64,000 nucleotides of DNA. Source: Bradyrhizobium sp. 21 (GTDB taxonomy: Bacteria > Pseudomonadota > Alphaproteobacteria > Rhizobiales > Xanthobacteraceae). How positions within the stretch are numbered: the stretch's first letter is position 1; every line of letters starts with the position of its first letter. The notes beneath the pieces are model-generated. The model did not search any database. It saw only the letters and a program-made list of their open reading frames with translations, and was not told the DNA's origin. The stretch is taken from contig NZ_JADPJG010000002.1 in assembly GCF_023073335.1 (NCBI RefSeq), forward strand, positions 663,881-727,880, read 5' to 3'. Position numbers and translations under genes: made by a program. Positions 26,546-37,239 of the stretch are shown here, piece by piece.

Positions 26546-27907
26546 ATGCTTGACAGGGATAAGGGGACGTCCGCTTCCGATCCGGCGGGAACGGAAGCCA
26601 AAGCGGACGGCGGGTCGACGAAAAAGCTGAGCCGGCGCACGCTGTTGAAGGGAGCAGCCGCCGTTACCGGTGCGGCCGCAGGGTCGGACGCGATCCGCGG
26701 TTTCCCGACCATCTGGGCGCAGGAGATCAAGGACATCGAGCTGCGCCATGTCGGCGTCTCCTACTCGGTGGTGAAGGCGATCGGCGACCAGGCTGCCAAG
26801 GATCTCGGTTTCAAGGTGACGATGCAGAACCTCGACACCTCGGCCGCCATCAACCGCTTCATAAGCCAGCCAAATACGGTCGACATCGCCGATCTCGAGG
26901 GTTGGCAGGCCAAGCTCGCTGCCAAGCGCAGCGTCATCCAGGGCATCGAGGTCAAGAAGATCAAGGAGTTCGACAACATCCTTCCGATCTTCACCAAGGG
27001 TGAGATCGACGGCCACAAGATCCCGCGCCAGGGCATCTCGCCCTACGAAGCGATGTATATCGCGAAGCCCGATTCCACCGATCTGAACGACGGCGTCACC
27101 GAATGGGCGACCTTCCTGCCGCAAGTCTACAACGCGGACTCTATCGGCTATCGGCCCGATCTCGTCGGCCATGAGGTGACCGAGTGGAAGGATCTGATCG
27201 ATCCCAAGTTCAAGGGCAAGGCCGCGATCCTCGACGTTCCCGCGATCGGCATCATGGATGCTGCCCTCTGCTTCGAGAGCGCCGGGCTGATCAAGTACGG
27301 CAACAAGGGCAACATGACCAAGGGGGAGATCGACTTCACCTGCAACAAGCTGATCGAGCTGAAGAAGCAGGGCCAGTTCCGCGCGACCTGGACCACCTTC
27401 GACCAGTCGGTGCAGCTGATGGCGGCGGGCGAGGTGGTCATCCAGTCGATGTGGTCGCCGGCGGTCGCCGCCGTCCGCGTCAAGGAGATTCCCTGCGTCT
27501 ACGCGCCGGTCAACGTCAAGAACGGCAAGGAGGGCTATCGCGGCTGGTGCAACGGCATGGGTCTGATGAAGCATCTTTCCGGCAAGAAGCTCGACGCGGC
27601 TTATGAATATCTCAACTGGTATCTGTCGGGCTGGCAGGGCGGCTTCGTCGCACGCTACGGCTATTACAGCCCGGTGCCGTCGACCGCGAAGAAATTCCTC
27701 ACGCCGGCCGAATGGGCATTCTGGTACGAGGGCCAGCCGGCGCCGGAAGTGGTCAACGATCCCTATGGCGTGCCGATGGAGAAGACCGGCACCAAGCGCG
27801 ACGGCGGCTCGTTCCTCGACCGCGTCAAGAACATCTCGTGCTGGAACACGCTGATGGACGAGGCGGCCTACATGAACAAGCGCTGGAACGACTTCAAGGT
27901 GGCCTGA
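26546..27907 (+). CDS. ABC transporter substrate-binding protein, polyamine-type, Tat-exported
   Basis: A 453-residue protein. ATG 26546 is preferred over 26534 because GAGGG lies five bases upstream. A twin-arginine signal (LSRRTLLKGAAAVTGAAAG) sits unusually far in, after about 25 charged residues, so folded, perhaps cofactor-bearing export is expected. The mature part follows the extracellular solute-binding family 1 (spermidine/putrescine-type) layout. It heads the operon that continues with two permeases, an ATPase, a molybdenum hydroxylase and an amidase. Confidence 0.86.
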   Translation: MLDRDKGTSASDPAGTEAKADGGSTKKLSRRTLLKGAAAVTGAAAGSDAIRGFPTIWAQEIKDIELRHVGVSYSVVKAIGDQAAKDLGFKVTMQNLDTSAAINRFISQPNTVDIADLEGWQAKLAAKRSVIQGIEVKKIKEFDNILPIFTKGEIDGHKIPRQGISPYEAMYIAKPDSTDLNDGVTEWATFLPQVYNADSIGYRPDLVGHEVTEWKDLIDPKFKGKAAILDVPAIGIMDAALCFESAGLIKYGNKGNMTKGEIDFTCNKLIELKKQGQFRATWTTFDQSVQLMAAGEVVIQSMWSPAVAAVRVKEIPCVYAPVNVKNGKEGYRGWCNGMGLMKHLSGKKLDAAYEYLNWYLSGWQGGFVARYGYYSPVPSTAKKFLTPAEWAFWYEGQPAPEVVNDPYGVPMEKTGTKRDGGSFLDRVKNISCWNTLMDEAAYMNKRWNDFKVA

Positions 27908-27989
27908 AACCTGCTTTCCCTGACGTAAACGACGCACCGGTGCGTGAACGCGCCGGTGCGAGAAGACCTCCTTCGAGGCGTCCGCCGCT

Positions 27990-28868
27990 ATGCAGCCCCA
28001 TCAGACCCTACCACGCGCAAATCTTGCCGGCTGGCTCTATGTCTCGCCGCTGGTCCTGGTGCTCGTGCCTTTCTTCGTGGCGCCGATCCTGGTGGTGCTG
28101 GCCGCAAGCTTCTTTGCCACCGATGGCTTTGGTGGGCTGACGCCGGGCTTCACATTGGCGAGCTATGTCGAGGTGCTGCATTCGGCGCTGACGCTGAAGC
28201 TGTATCTGGCGACCATCAAGTTCACGGTGCTGACTTGGGTCTTCACGCTGATCATCGGCTTCTTCGTCGCCTATTTCCTGGTGTTTCACGTCCGCAACCA
28301 GTTGCTGGCGATCGGCCTCTTCCTGCTGTGCACGGTGCCGTTCTGGACCTCGAACATCATCCGCATGATCTCGTGGATCCCGCTGCTCGGCAAGGAAGGA
28401 CTGATCAATCAGGCGCTGCTCGCAACCGGCGTGATCCGCCAGCCGCTGGAGGTGCTGCTGTTCTCCGATCTCGCGGTGGTCATCGCCTATGTCCACCAGC
28501 TCACGATCTTCATGATCGTGCCGATCTTCAATTCCATGGCGCGAATCGACAAGAAGCTGATCGAGGCCGCGATCGACGCCGGCGCCAGCCGTTTCGACAT
28601 CATGCGCCTGATCGTGGTGCCGATGTCCAAGAGCGGCATCGCGCTCGGCACCATCTTCGTGGTCTCGATCGTGATGGGTGATTTCTTCGTGGTCAAGGTG
28701 ATGTCCGGCGGCGGCTCGGCCTCGGTCGTCAGCGCCTTCTACGAGGACGTCGGCGTGCTGCAATATCCGACCGCGGCGGCAAGCGCCGTGCTGCTGACGC
28801 TGGTTCTGGTCGCGATCGTCTCGCTGATCCTGCGCACCGTCGATATCAGGCAGGAGATCACGCGATGA
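27990..28868 (+). CDS. ABC transporter permease, polyamine-type (PotB-like)
   Basis: A 292-residue membrane protein with six hydrophobic segments and the docking loop EAAIDAGASRFDIMRLIVVP. It begins 82 bp after the binding protein, and its stop overlaps the next permease start by 4 bp. With the following gene it forms the heterodimeric channel. Confidence 0.9.
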   Translation: MQPHQTLPRANLAGWLYVSPLVLVLVPFFVAPILVVLAASFFATDGFGGLTPGFTLASYVEVLHSALTLKLYLATIKFTVLTWVFTLIIGFFVAYFLVFHVRNQLLAIGLFLLCTVPFWTSNIIRMISWIPLLGKEGLINQALLATGVIRQPLEVLLFSDLAVVIAYVHQLTIFMIVPIFNSMARIDKKLIEAAIDAGASRFDIMRLIVVPMSKSGIALGTIFVVSIVMGDFFVVKVMSGGGSASVVSAFYEDVGVLQYPTAAASAVLLTLVLVAIVSLILRTVDIRQEITR

Positions 28869-29770
28869 GCGCGGTTGTGGCCGATATGCCCAAGAGCGAC
28901 ATGTCCAAGCCGGTCGCGCCCGCGACGACCAAGGCGATCGCGCCGAGCAAGGGCGGACGACCCTGGACCTTCTACGTGCTGTCGGCACTGTTTTCGCTCT
29001 ATGTGATCGCGCTCTACGGCCCGATGTTCTGCATCTACATCCTGTCCTTCCAGGACATCCGCGGCGGCCTCGTGTTCCCGATGAAGGGCCATTCGCTGCA
29101 CTGGTTCGTCGACCTCTTCACCCAGGTGCGGACCGGCGACGTCAAGGGCTCGTTCGATCGCTCGATCAAGCTCGCGGTCATCGTCACACTGATCACGGTG
29201 GTGGTGTCGTTCCTCGCCGGGCTCGGCTTTCGCAAGCGCTTTCGCGGCGATACCTTCGTCTTCTACATGATGATCGGCAGCCTGGTCGCGCCGGGCCTCG
29301 TGCTCGGCCTCGGCACGGGACTCCTGTTCCAGGCGCTCGGGCTGAATGCGAGCTGGTACACCTCCGCGCTCGGCGCGCAGCTGTCCTGGACGCTGCCGTT
29401 CGGCGTGCTGGTGATGTTTGCGGTGATGTCGCGCTTCGACCTCGTCTGGGAGGAGGCGGCCTACGATCTCGGCGCCAGCCGCTGGCAATCGATCCGGCTG
29501 GTGATGATCCCGGTGCTCGCGCCCGGCCTGGTCGCGGTGGCACTGTTCGGATTCACGCTGTCTTACGATGAGTTCGCCCGCAGCCTCCAGACGGCGGGCT
29601 CCCTCAACACGCTGCCGCTGGAGATCTGGAGCATGACGCTGAACGTCACGTCGCCCTCGCTCTACGCGCTTGGCACAGTGACGACCATCGTCTCCTTCAT
29701 CGTCATCGGCGCGAGCCTGGGCAGCATCGTGCTGATCCAGAAGAAGCGCGGCAGCAGCGCAAAGGGTTGA
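28865..29770 (+). CDS. ABC transporter permease, polyamine-type (PotC-like)
   Basis: A 301-residue membrane protein. A hydrophilic N-terminal stretch of about 35 residues (rich in Lys, Pro and Ala) precedes the first membrane helix, which is longer than usual for PotC. The docking loop EEAAYDLGASRWQSIRLVMIPVL is clear. It overlaps the PotB-like gene by 4 bp and ends 7 bp before the ATPase. Confidence 0.9.
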   Translation: MSAVVADMPKSDMSKPVAPATTKAIAPSKGGRPWTFYVLSALFSLYVIALYGPMFCIYILSFQDIRGGLVFPMKGHSLHWFVDLFTQVRTGDVKGSFDRSIKLAVIVTLITVVVSFLAGLGFRKRFRGDTFVFYMMIGSLVAPGLVLGLGTGLLFQALGLNASWYTSALGAQLSWTLPFGVLVMFAVMSRFDLVWEEAAYDLGASRWQSIRLVMIPVLAPGLVAVALFGFTLSYDEFARSLQTAGSLNTLPLEIWSMTLNVTSPSLYALGTVTTIVSFIVIGASLGSIVLIQKKRGSSAKG

Positions 29771-29777
29771 GTTGGGA

Positions 29778-30911
29778 ATGAAGAGCGATCACGGCGATAT
29801 CGAACTGGCGGGCGTCTGCAAGAGCTTTGACGGGATCACAAACGTGGTCGACGGCGTCAATTTGAAGATCGCCGACGGCGCCTATTGCTGCTTCATCGGT
29901 CCCTCCGGCTGCGGCAAGACCACGATTCTGCGCATGATCGCCGGCCATGAGGATCCGACGGCGGGCGAGATCGTGATCGGCGGGCAGAATGTCGTAGGCC
30001 TGGCGCCGGTGCAGCGGCGCACCGCTATGATGTTCCAGTCCTACGCCTTGTTCCCGCATTTGACCGTGCGCGAGAACATCGCCTTCGCTTTGCGTGTCCG
30101 CGGCCAGTCGAAGGCTGATCGGCTTCGCGCTGCGGACGCCATGATCGAGAAGGTCCGGCTGACGCAATTTGCCGATCGCCTGCCGGCCCAGCTCTCCGGC
30201 GGGCAGCAGCAGCGTGTGGCGCTGGCGCGCGCCGCGATCACCGAGCCGCGCGTGCTATTGCTCGACGAGCCGTTGTCGGCACTCGATGAGAAGCTCCGCG
30301 TGCAGATGCGCCAGGAACTGCGGCGGATGCAGCAGGAGCTCGGCATCACGTTCATCCACGTCACCCACACCCAGCTCGAGGCAATCGCGCTCGCCGATCT
30401 CGTCGTGGTGATGGAGCAGGGCAGGATCAAGCAGGCGGGCGCTGCGCGCGACGTCTACGCCCATCCCCACGATCGCTATGTCGCCGAATTCATGGGCGGT
30501 CAGAACGTGCTGTCGGGGCGCGTGGAGAAGGTCAACGGTACGAGCTTTACGCTGGCGCAGGCCGCACCCGCGGGTATCGAGGTGCCGCTTCAGGCCCGCT
30601 CGACCGTCAGCGTCGGCGACACGGTCGATATCGCCGTGCGCCGCGACGATGTCGCGCTGGTCAGGCCGGGGAGAGAGCTTCCGCCCGGCTGCAGCAATTC
30701 GCTGCCGAGCCGCGTGCTCGCGATCGAATACCAGGGCTATTTCGTCAAGGTCATGCTCGACACCGTGCCTGACGATGAGTTCGTCGCCTACGTGCCCGAA
30801 AAGACCTTCTTCGCGGATCCCTTCACCGTCGGCGATGTCGTGATGGCCACCTGGGCCACCGGCAGCGCCTTGCCACTCGCCCACGAAAGCCGTCGCGCAC
30901 AGGGAGTTTGA
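29778..30911 (+). CDS. ABC transporter ATP-binding protein (PotA-like, with TOBE domain)
   Basis: A 377-residue ATPase from ATG 29778. It shows Walker A GPSGCGKTT, FQSYALFPHLTVREN, signature LSGGQQQR, Walker B VLLLDEPLSALDEKL and a C-terminal TOBE region of about 130 residues. It ends within a few bases of the iron-sulfur subunit of the hydroxylase, so uptake and oxidation are encoded on one transcript. Confidence 0.92.
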   Translation: MKSDHGDIELAGVCKSFDGITNVVDGVNLKIADGAYCCFIGPSGCGKTTILRMIAGHEDPTAGEIVIGGQNVVGLAPVQRRTAMMFQSYALFPHLTVRENIAFALRVRGQSKADRLRAADAMIEKVRLTQFADRLPAQLSGGQQQRVALARAAITEPRVLLLDEPLSALDEKLRVQMRQELRRMQQELGITFIHVTHTQLEAIALADLVVVMEQGRIKQAGAARDVYAHPHDRYVAEFMGGQNVLSGRVEKVNGTSFTLAQAAPAGIEVPLQARSTVSVGDTVDIAVRRDDVALVRPGRELPPGCSNSLPSRVLAIEYQGYFVKVMLDTVPDDEFVAYVPEKTFFADPFTVGDVVMATWATGSALPLAHESRRAQGV

Positions 30912-30913
30912 TC

Positions 30914-31399
<486 letters not shown>

Positions 31400-31401
31400 C
31401 C

Positions 31402-33789
31402 ATGGGCAATGTGATCGGGATCGGCGCGTCACCGAAACGGAAGGAAGACCAGCGTTTCCTCACCGGGCGCGGCAATTACGTCTCCGATATCAAGCGTCCC
31501 GGCATGACGGCCGGCGCCTTCGTCCGCTCGCCTCATGGGCACGCGATCCTGCGCGGCATCGACAAGGCTGCGGCGCTCGCCGCGCCGGGCGTTATCGCGG
31601 TTCTGACCGGAGACGATGTCAAAGCCGACGGCCTCGGTTCGCTGCCCTGCGGCTGGGGCATCTCTGATGCCAAGGGCGTGCCGATGAAGGAGCCGCCGTT
31701 CCCGATGCTGGCGCAGGGCAAGGTGCGCTTCGTCGGCGACATGGTCGCCTTCGTGATCGCGGAGACACCGGAACAGGCCAATGCGGCGGCTGAGCTGTTG
31801 ACGGTCGAGTACGAGGTGCTGCCCTCCGTGGTTGGCGTGCTCGAAGCTGTCAGGCCCGGTGCGCCGCAATTGTTCGACGACGTACCGAACAACATCTGCT
31901 GCGACTGGGAGCTCGGCGACAAGGCTGCGGTCGAGGCCGCGTTCCGCAAAGCCGCGCACGTCGCAAAGCTCAGCCTGGTCAACAACCGCCTGATCGGCAA
32001 TCCGATGGAGCCGCGCGCGGCGATCGCCGAATATGAGCCGGGCACCGATCGCTTCACATTGTGGACCACCAGCCAGTTCCCGCATGTCGTGCGCTTCCTG
32101 ATGGGCGCGCTTGTGCTGAACATTCCGCAGCACAAGCTGCGCGTGGTCGCGCCAGATGTCGGCGGAGGGTTCGGCGTCAAGCAGTTCCATTACGGCGAGG
32201 AAGCCGTGATCACTTGGGCCGCCAAGCGGGTGATGCGGCCGATCAAATGGGTTGCGAGCCGCTCCGAAGGTTACGTCTCCGATCGCCACGGCCGCGATCA
32301 CGTCACCGAGGCCGAGCTCGCGCTCGACGAGACCGGAAAATTTCTCGCCTTCCGCGTCAACACGCTCGCCAATATGGGCGGCTATCTCTCGACCTTCGGG
32401 CCGAACATCCCGACCAATCTCTACGGTCCGCTGCTCGGCGGCGTCTACACCACGCCTGCGATCTATTGCAACGTGAAGGTAGTGTTCACCAACACCGTGC
32501 CGGTTGACGCCTATCGCGGCGCCGGCCGACCCGAGGCGACCTTCGTGCTCGAGCGCATCGTCGATGTCGCGGCCAGCGAAATGGGCATCGACCGCGTCGA
32601 GATCCGCCGCCGCAACATGATCCCGAAGGAAGCCTATCCGTACCAGACGCCGGTGCTCGTGCAGTACGATTCCGGCGACCCGATGGGGTGCCTCGACGGC
32701 GCGCTGGTCGCGGCCGACGTGAAGAATTTCGGCATCCGCAAGTCGGAATCGGCGCGCATCGGCAAATTCCGCGGGCTCGGCTACTCGACCTATGTCGAGG
32801 CCTGCGGTCTCGCGCCGTCGCGCTTCGCAGGCAGGCTTGGCGCCCGCGGCGGCCTCTATGAGAGCGCCACGGTGCGGGTGCATCCGACCGGCCAGGTGAC
32901 GGTCATGATCGGCACCCACAATCACGGCCAGGGCCATGAGACGACGTTCGCGCAGATCGTCTCGGAAAAGCTCGGCGTGTCCTTCGAGAACGTCGACATC
33001 GTGTACGGCGATACTGATCGCGTCCAGTTCGGCATGGGCACTTACGGTTCGCGTTCGCTGGTAGTCGGCGGCGCCGCGTTGTCGAAGGCAACCGACAAAG
33101 TGGTCGCGAAGGGCAAGAAGATCGCGGCCCATCTGCTCGAGGCCGCCGAGATGGATATCCAGTTCGAGGCCGGAAAATTCTCGGTCGCAGGCACGGACCG
33201 CATGAAGACATTCGAGGAGATCGCGGGCGCCGCCTACGTGCCGCATGACTATCCGCTCGAAGTGCTGGAGCCGGGGCTGGAGGAGCAGGCCTATTACGAT
33301 CCCGTCAACTTCACCTATCCCGGCGGCTGCCATATCGCCGAGGTCGAGGTCGATCCGGAGACCGGCACGGTGACGCTGGTCAATTACACGGCGGTGGACG
33401 ACGTCGGTACCGTGATCAACCCGATGATCGTCGAGGGTCAGTTGCACGGCGGCATCGTGCAGGGTGTCGGCCAGGCGCTGTTCGAGAACGCGGTCTATGA
33501 CGAGGGCTCGGGCCAGCTCCTGTCGGGTTCGTTGATGGATTATTGCATGCCGCGCGCCGATCACATGCCGATGATGACGGTCGCGACCCATTCGACGCTG
33601 TGCACGCACACGCCGATGGGCGTCAAGGGCTGCGGCGAGGTCGGCACCATCGGCTCGCCCGCTGCCGTCATCAACGCGGTCGTCGATGCGCTGTCGCATC
33701 TCGGCGTCACCCATGTCGATATGCCGGCGACGCCAAACCGGATCTGGCGCCTGCTGCAAAACGCGTCGCTGCCGGTTGCCGCGGAATAG
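31402..33789 (+). CDS. molybdenum hydroxylase large subunit (CoxL/xanthine oxidase family, form II type)
   Basis: A 795-residue molybdopterin cytosine dinucleotide enzyme. ATG 31402 fits the ribosome site GGGAG better than GTG 31396. The active-site loop reads AYRGAGR (370-376), the form II signature, not the AYRCSFR of genuine aerobic CO dehydrogenase. Cofactor-binding blocks [11 protein letters not shown] and [11 protein letters not shown] are present, and the catalytic Glu is in [14 protein letters not shown] (Glu746). It should hydroxylate an N-heterocycle or aldehyde with water as oxygen source. The adjoining importer and amidase suggest a heteroaromatic or amide substrate. Confidence 0.92.
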   Translation: MGNVIGIGASPKRKEDQRFLTGRGNYVSDIKRPGMTAGAFVRSPHGHAILRGIDKAAALAAPGVIAVLTGDDVKADGLGSLPCGWGISDAKGVPMKEPPFPMLAQGKVRFVGDMVAFVIAETPEQANAAAELLTVEYEVLPSVVGVLEAVRPGAPQLFDDVPNNICCDWELGDKAAVEAAFRKAAHVAKLSLVNNRLIGNPMEPRAAIAEYEPGTDRFTLWTTSQFPHVVRFLMGALVLNIPQHKLRVVAPDVGGGFGVKQFHYGEEAVITWAAKRVMRPIKWVASRSEGYVSDRHGRDHVTEAELALDETGKFLAFRVNTLANMGGYLSTFGPNIPTNLYGPLLGGVYTTPAIYCNVKVVFTNTVPVDAYRGAGRPEATFVLERIVDVAASEMGIDRVEIRRRNMIPKEAYPYQTPVLVQYDSGDPMGCLDGALVAADVKNFGIRKSESARIGKFRGLGYSTYVEACGLAPSRFAGRLGARGGLYESATVRVHPTGQVTVMIGTHNHGQGHETTFAQIVSEKLGVSFENVDIVYGDTDRVQFGMGTYGSRSLVVGGAALSKATDKVVAKGKKIAAHLLEAAEMDIQFEAGKFSVAGTDRMKTFEEIAGAAYVPHDYPLEVLEPGLEEQAYYDPVNFTYPGGCHIAEVEVDPETGTVTLVNYTAVDDVGTVINPMIVEGQLHGGIVQGVGQALFENAVYDEGSGQLLSGSLMDYCMPRADHMPMMTVATHSTLCTHTPMGVKGCGEVGTIGSPAAVINAVVDALSHLGVTHVDMPATPNRIWRLLQNASLPVAAE

Positions 33790-33800
33790 GGAGGACAACA

Positions 33801-34598
33801 ATGAAGCCGTTTGCCTATCACCAGCCGGACCAGATTCCCGATGCGGCCAAGCTCCTGGCCTCGATCGAGGACAGCAAGCTCGTCGCCGGCGGCATGACGC
33901 TGATCCCTACGCTGAAGCAGCGGCTGGCCAGTCCGGTCGCGCTGGTCGACCTTTCTAAGCTCGGAAATCTCAAGGGCATCACCGACGACGGCGCCACCAT
34001 CACCATCGGCGCGATGACGCCGCACGCCGTGGTCGCGGCCTCGAAGCTGGTGCAAGCAAAAATCCCCGGGCTCGCGGCGCTGGCCTCGATGATCGGCGAT
34101 CCCGCGGTCCGCAGCCGCGGCACCATCGGCGGCTCGGTCGCGAACAATGACCCGGCGGCCGATTATCCGGCCGGCGTGCTCGGTCTCGGCGCCACCATCG
34201 TCACCAGCACGCGCGAGATCGCGGCCGACAAGTTCTTCCGCGGCCTGTTCGAGACCTCGCTCGAAACGAGCGAGATCATCACCGCGATCCGCTTTCCCGT
34301 GCCGCTCAAGGCCGGCTACGCCAAATTCAAGGCGCCGGCGTCGCGCTATGCGCTGGTCGGCGTGTTCGTCGCGAAATTCGCCGATGGCGTCCGCGTCGCC
34401 GTCACCGGTGCCGGGTCGGGTGTGTTCCGCGTGCCGCCGATGGAGGCGGCGCTCTCGCAAAACTTCCATCCATCCGCGATCGCGGCGATCAAGATCGACA
34501 CCGACGGTCTCACCTCAGATATCCACGCCGAAGCCGACTACCGTGCGCATCTCGTCACGGTGATGGCCAAGCGCGCCGTCGACGCGGCGCTCAGCTAG
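33801..34598 (+). CDS. molybdenum hydroxylase FAD subunit (CoxM-like)
   Basis: A 265-residue FAD-binding protein, 11 bp after the large subunit with GGGAGG ahead of ATG 33801. The two flavin loops are visible: AGGMTL at 29-34 (CoxM has AGGHSL) and GTIGGSVANNDPAADYPA. It takes electrons from the iron-sulfur subunit to the respiratory chain or oxygen. The gene order small, large, medium differs from the medium-small-large order of the classic cox operon. Confidence 0.92.
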   Translation: MKPFAYHQPDQIPDAAKLLASIEDSKLVAGGMTLIPTLKQRLASPVALVDLSKLGNLKGITDDGATITIGAMTPHAVVAASKLVQAKIPGLAALASMIGDPAVRSRGTIGGSVANNDPAADYPAGVLGLGATIVTSTREIAADKFFRGLFETSLETSEIITAIRFPVPLKAGYAKFKAPASRYALVGVFVAKFADGVRVAVTGAGSGVFRVPPMEAALSQNFHPSAIAAIKIDTDGLTSDIHAEADYRAHLVTVMAKRAVDAALS

Positions 34599-34614
34599 CT
34601 CTTTAGGGTTGATG

Positions 34615-36105
34615 ATGACTGATGGTTCCGGCCGAACGGCCTTCCCGCCGGCGCCGACTGGCCTTGGCGCGCTCTCTGTCACCGAGATCGTGGCCGGCTA
34701 CCGGCGCAAGACGTTCACCCCGCGCGATGTCGTCGACGACACCATCGCAGCGCTCGAGGCGACGAACGACGTCTGCAACGCGGTGGTGACGCCGATGTAC
34801 GAGCAGGCGAGGGCGGAGGCCGACCGTCTCACCAGGGAGATGCGCGCGGGAGAAGCCAAGGGAGCGCTCGCCGGCGTGCCCGTCACGATCAAGGATCTGG
34901 TCTTCGTCGCGGGCGTGCCGGCCTATGGCGGATCGCCGATGAACAAGAGCTTTGTGCCCGAGGCCGATGCGGCCGTGGTGTCGGCGCTGAGGGCATCAGG
35001 CGCGATCATCACCTGCAAGACCACGACCTGCGAATCCGGCTACAAGCTGACGGCGGACAGTCCGGTCACGGGTACGACGAGAAACCCCTGGAATCCGGCC
35101 CGAACCAGCGGCGGATCGAGCGGCGGTGCTGCGGCGGGCGTTGCCGCCGGCTGCGGCCCAATCGCGATCGGCACTGACGGCGTCGGCTCGATCCGCGTGC
35201 CGTCGTCGTTTTGTGGCGTGTTCGGTCTCAAGCCGACTTTCGGCCTGGTGCCGCGTTCGCCCGGCTTCTCGCCGCCGTCCTGGGGTTCGCTCGCGCATAC
35301 CGGGCCGATCACGCGCACAGTCGCCGATGCCGCGCTGACGCTGGAGATCATCGCCGGTTACGATCTGCGCGATCCCGCCAGCCTGCCGGTATCGCCGCGC
35401 CGCTTCGATGCCAGTGCTGCGCCCTTGAACGGCCTTCGCATCGGCGCCAGCGTCGATCTCGGCTATGCCGCCGTCAGCCCGGACGTCCGTGCCGCTTTCA
35501 ACAAGGCGTTGGCCATTCTCGATTCCTGCGGCGCGCAGGTCACCATGGATGGTCCGGGCCTCGACCCGGAGATTCTCGAGCACACGTTGAAGCCGATCGC
35601 CTTCACCGAGCAGGCGGCGGCGGTGGCGACCAAGACCACGGCAGATCTGGCCAGCTCGGAATCCGACTACCGCGATATCGTCAGCGTCGGCCGCCATTAC
35701 AGCGGCACCGACTATATTGAAGCCGGCTACCGCCGCGGCCAGGCGCGCAACGCCTTCGTGAAACTGTTCGAGCGCGTCGATGTGCTGGTGACGCCGACAG
35801 TGGCGGTGACCGCGTTCGAGGCCGGCCAACTCGGTGTCGACAAGATCGACGGCAGCAAGGTCGATCCGCATCTCGGCTGGTCGCCCTTCACCTGGCCGAT
35901 CAATCTCGCCGGCCTTCCGGCAGCTACGCTGCCCTGCGGGTTCGATCGCGACGGCATGCCGATCGGCCTTCAGATCGTCGCGCCCTGGCTCGACGAACCG
36001 GCTATCTTCCGCGTCGCTGCCGCCTTCGAGCAGGCACAGCCCTGGTCGAAATTCTGGCCGCCATTAACGTTGCGGGATCTGGATGGCGCCCGGGTCAAAG
36101 CGTGA
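34615..36105 (+). CDS. amidase signature family hydrolase
   Basis: A 496-residue amidase. ATG 34615 is six bases after AGGG; 34612 is the alternative. The Ser-cisSer-Lys triad is complete: Lys93 in VTIKDL, the cis-Ser in SGGSSGGAAAG (165-175), and the nucleophile Ser192 in GTDGVGSIRVP. It hydrolyses a carboxamide to acid and ammonia in the cytoplasm. Being the last gene of an importer-plus-molybdenum-hydroxylase operon, it probably acts on the imported compound or on the hydroxylated product. Confidence 0.9.
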   Translation: MTDGSGRTAFPPAPTGLGALSVTEIVAGYRRKTFTPRDVVDDTIAALEATNDVCNAVVTPMYEQARAEADRLTREMRAGEAKGALAGVPVTIKDLVFVAGVPAYGGSPMNKSFVPEADAAVVSALRASGAIITCKTTTCESGYKLTADSPVTGTTRNPWNPARTSGGSSGGAAAGVAAGCGPIAIGTDGVGSIRVPSSFCGVFGLKPTFGLVPRSPGFSPPSWGSLAHTGPITRTVADAALTLEIIAGYDLRDPASLPVSPRRFDASAAPLNGLRIGASVDLGYAAVSPDVRAAFNKALAILDSCGAQVTMDGPGLDPEILEHTLKPIAFTEQAAAVATKTTADLASSESDYRDIVSVGRHYSGTDYIEAGYRRGQARNAFVKLFERVDVLVTPTVAVTAFEAGQLGVDKIDGSKVDPHLGWSPFTWPINLAGLPAATLPCGFDRDGMPIGLQIVAPWLDEPAIFRVAAAFEQAQPWSKFWPPLTLRDLDGARVKA

Positions 36106-36160
36106 GCGCAGCGCACTCCCGCTCCCCGCAGCGAGGAAGCTCGGACTCCCGCGAGTTTGC

Positions 36161-37060
36161 CTAGGACAATTCGATCGGATCGCCGCGCCCGCTGAGTTCT
36201 TCATCCAGTCGCAGATAATGTGCGAGATAGTCGTGCAACGCGGTCGCGGCCTTCGAGGTGGCGCCGCTCGACTTGTAGAGCAAAAGCTCGACCTGCGGCA
36301 GCGGCGGCAGTCCTTCATTGGGATTGATCTCCCGCATCGCCGGCACTAGCGCGCTGCGGCCAAGCACGGTCACGGCCATGCCGGCGAAGGCGGCCGCCTG
36401 CAAGCCGCCGACGCTTTCGCTGACGCAAGCAACGCGCCAGCGCAGATTGGCGCGTTCGAGCGTATCGATCGCGTAGTCGCGGTAGATGTTGCCGGGCGGC
36501 AAAAGCGCGAGCGGGATCGGACGTTCCTGATGCGCTGAGGATTGTTCGCCGGTCATCCAGACCAGCTGCTCGCGCCGCACCACCTGGCCGCCGGTGAAAT
36601 CGTTCATGCGGGTCACCAGCGCGATATCGACGTCGCCGCGCTTGACCAGGCCGACGAGCGGCGTGGACAGTGCGCAGTTGAGCTCGACCTGGATGCGCGG
36701 AAAGGATTTGCGGAACACACTGAGGATCGAGGGCAGCATGAACGCAGCATAGAGGTCCGGCGTGCCGAGCACGACTTGGCCTTCGATCTCCTGCGATGCC
36801 AGTTGCGAAATCAACTCGTCATGCAACCGGAGGATGGATTTGGCATAGGTGAGGACCGTCGTACCGTCGTCGGTCAGAGTCAGGCGGCGCCCGGCATGCA
36901 GGAAAAGTTGCTTGCCGGTCAATTCCTCCAGCCGCTGCAATTGCAGGGTTATCGCCGGCTGAGTCCGGCCAAGGCGGCGTGCCGTCTCGGTGATGCTGCC
37001 GGTCTCGACGACCGAGATCAGCGACCGAAGCATGCGGATATCGAGACTGATGAGGTTCAT
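36161..37060 (-). CDS. LysR-family transcriptional regulator
   Basis: A 299-residue protein from ATG 37060, with GGGACGG upstream. The helix-turn-helix is at about 10-65 (LRSLISVVETGSITETARRLGRTQPAITLQ in pieces), followed by the two-lobed effector domain. It is convergent with the amidase, 55 bp apart, and probably controls the importer/hydroxylase/amidase operon. A CTACGC-N3-GCGTAG repeat containing T-N11-A lies at 37099-37113, the expected place for an autoregulatory LysR site. Confidence 0.92.
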   Translation of the reverse strand: MNLISLDIRMLRSLISVVETGSITETARRLGRTQPAITLQLQRLEELTGKQLFLHAGRRLTLTDDGTTVLTYAKSILRLHDELISQLASQEIEGQVVLGTPDLYAAFMLPSILSVFRKSFPRIQVELNCALSTPLVGLVKRGDVDIALVTRMNDFTGGQVVRREQLVWMTGEQSSAHQERPIPLALLPPGNIYRDYAIDTLERANLRWRVACVSESVGGLQAAAFAGMAVTVLGRSALVPAMREINPNEGLPPLPQVELLLYKSSGATSKAATALHDYLAHYLRLDEELSGRGDPIELS

Positions 37061-37098
37061 GAGCCGTCCCTTCGCCCAGAATTTATGCAATTTACGTG

Positions 37099-37113
37099 CT
37101 ACGCGAGGCGTAG
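37099..37113. promoter_or_regulatory. candidate LysR box (T-N11-A)
   Basis: CTACGC-GAG-GCGTAG has perfect 6-bp arms and includes T-N11-A (37100 to 37112), the core of LysR-type sites. It is 39 bp upstream of the LysR start codon. Autoregulation is inferred. Confidence 0.5.
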
Positions 37114-37239
37114 TGCAGGTCGTCGGTCGGTTGGCTCATGGAGTCCCGGCACGCGTATTGAATCAATGACTTGGCGGGGTCGGTGAGGCGCGGGCGTCGA
37201 GCGGGGTCAATCCATCTCGCGGAAGGATTGCCGCACGGC

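Noticed and set aside
31429..33801. A leftward open frame of about 790 codons opposite the molybdenum hydroxylase large subunit
   Set aside because: The composition is typical of an antisense frame, and the opposite strand carries every cofactor motif of the hydroxylase.
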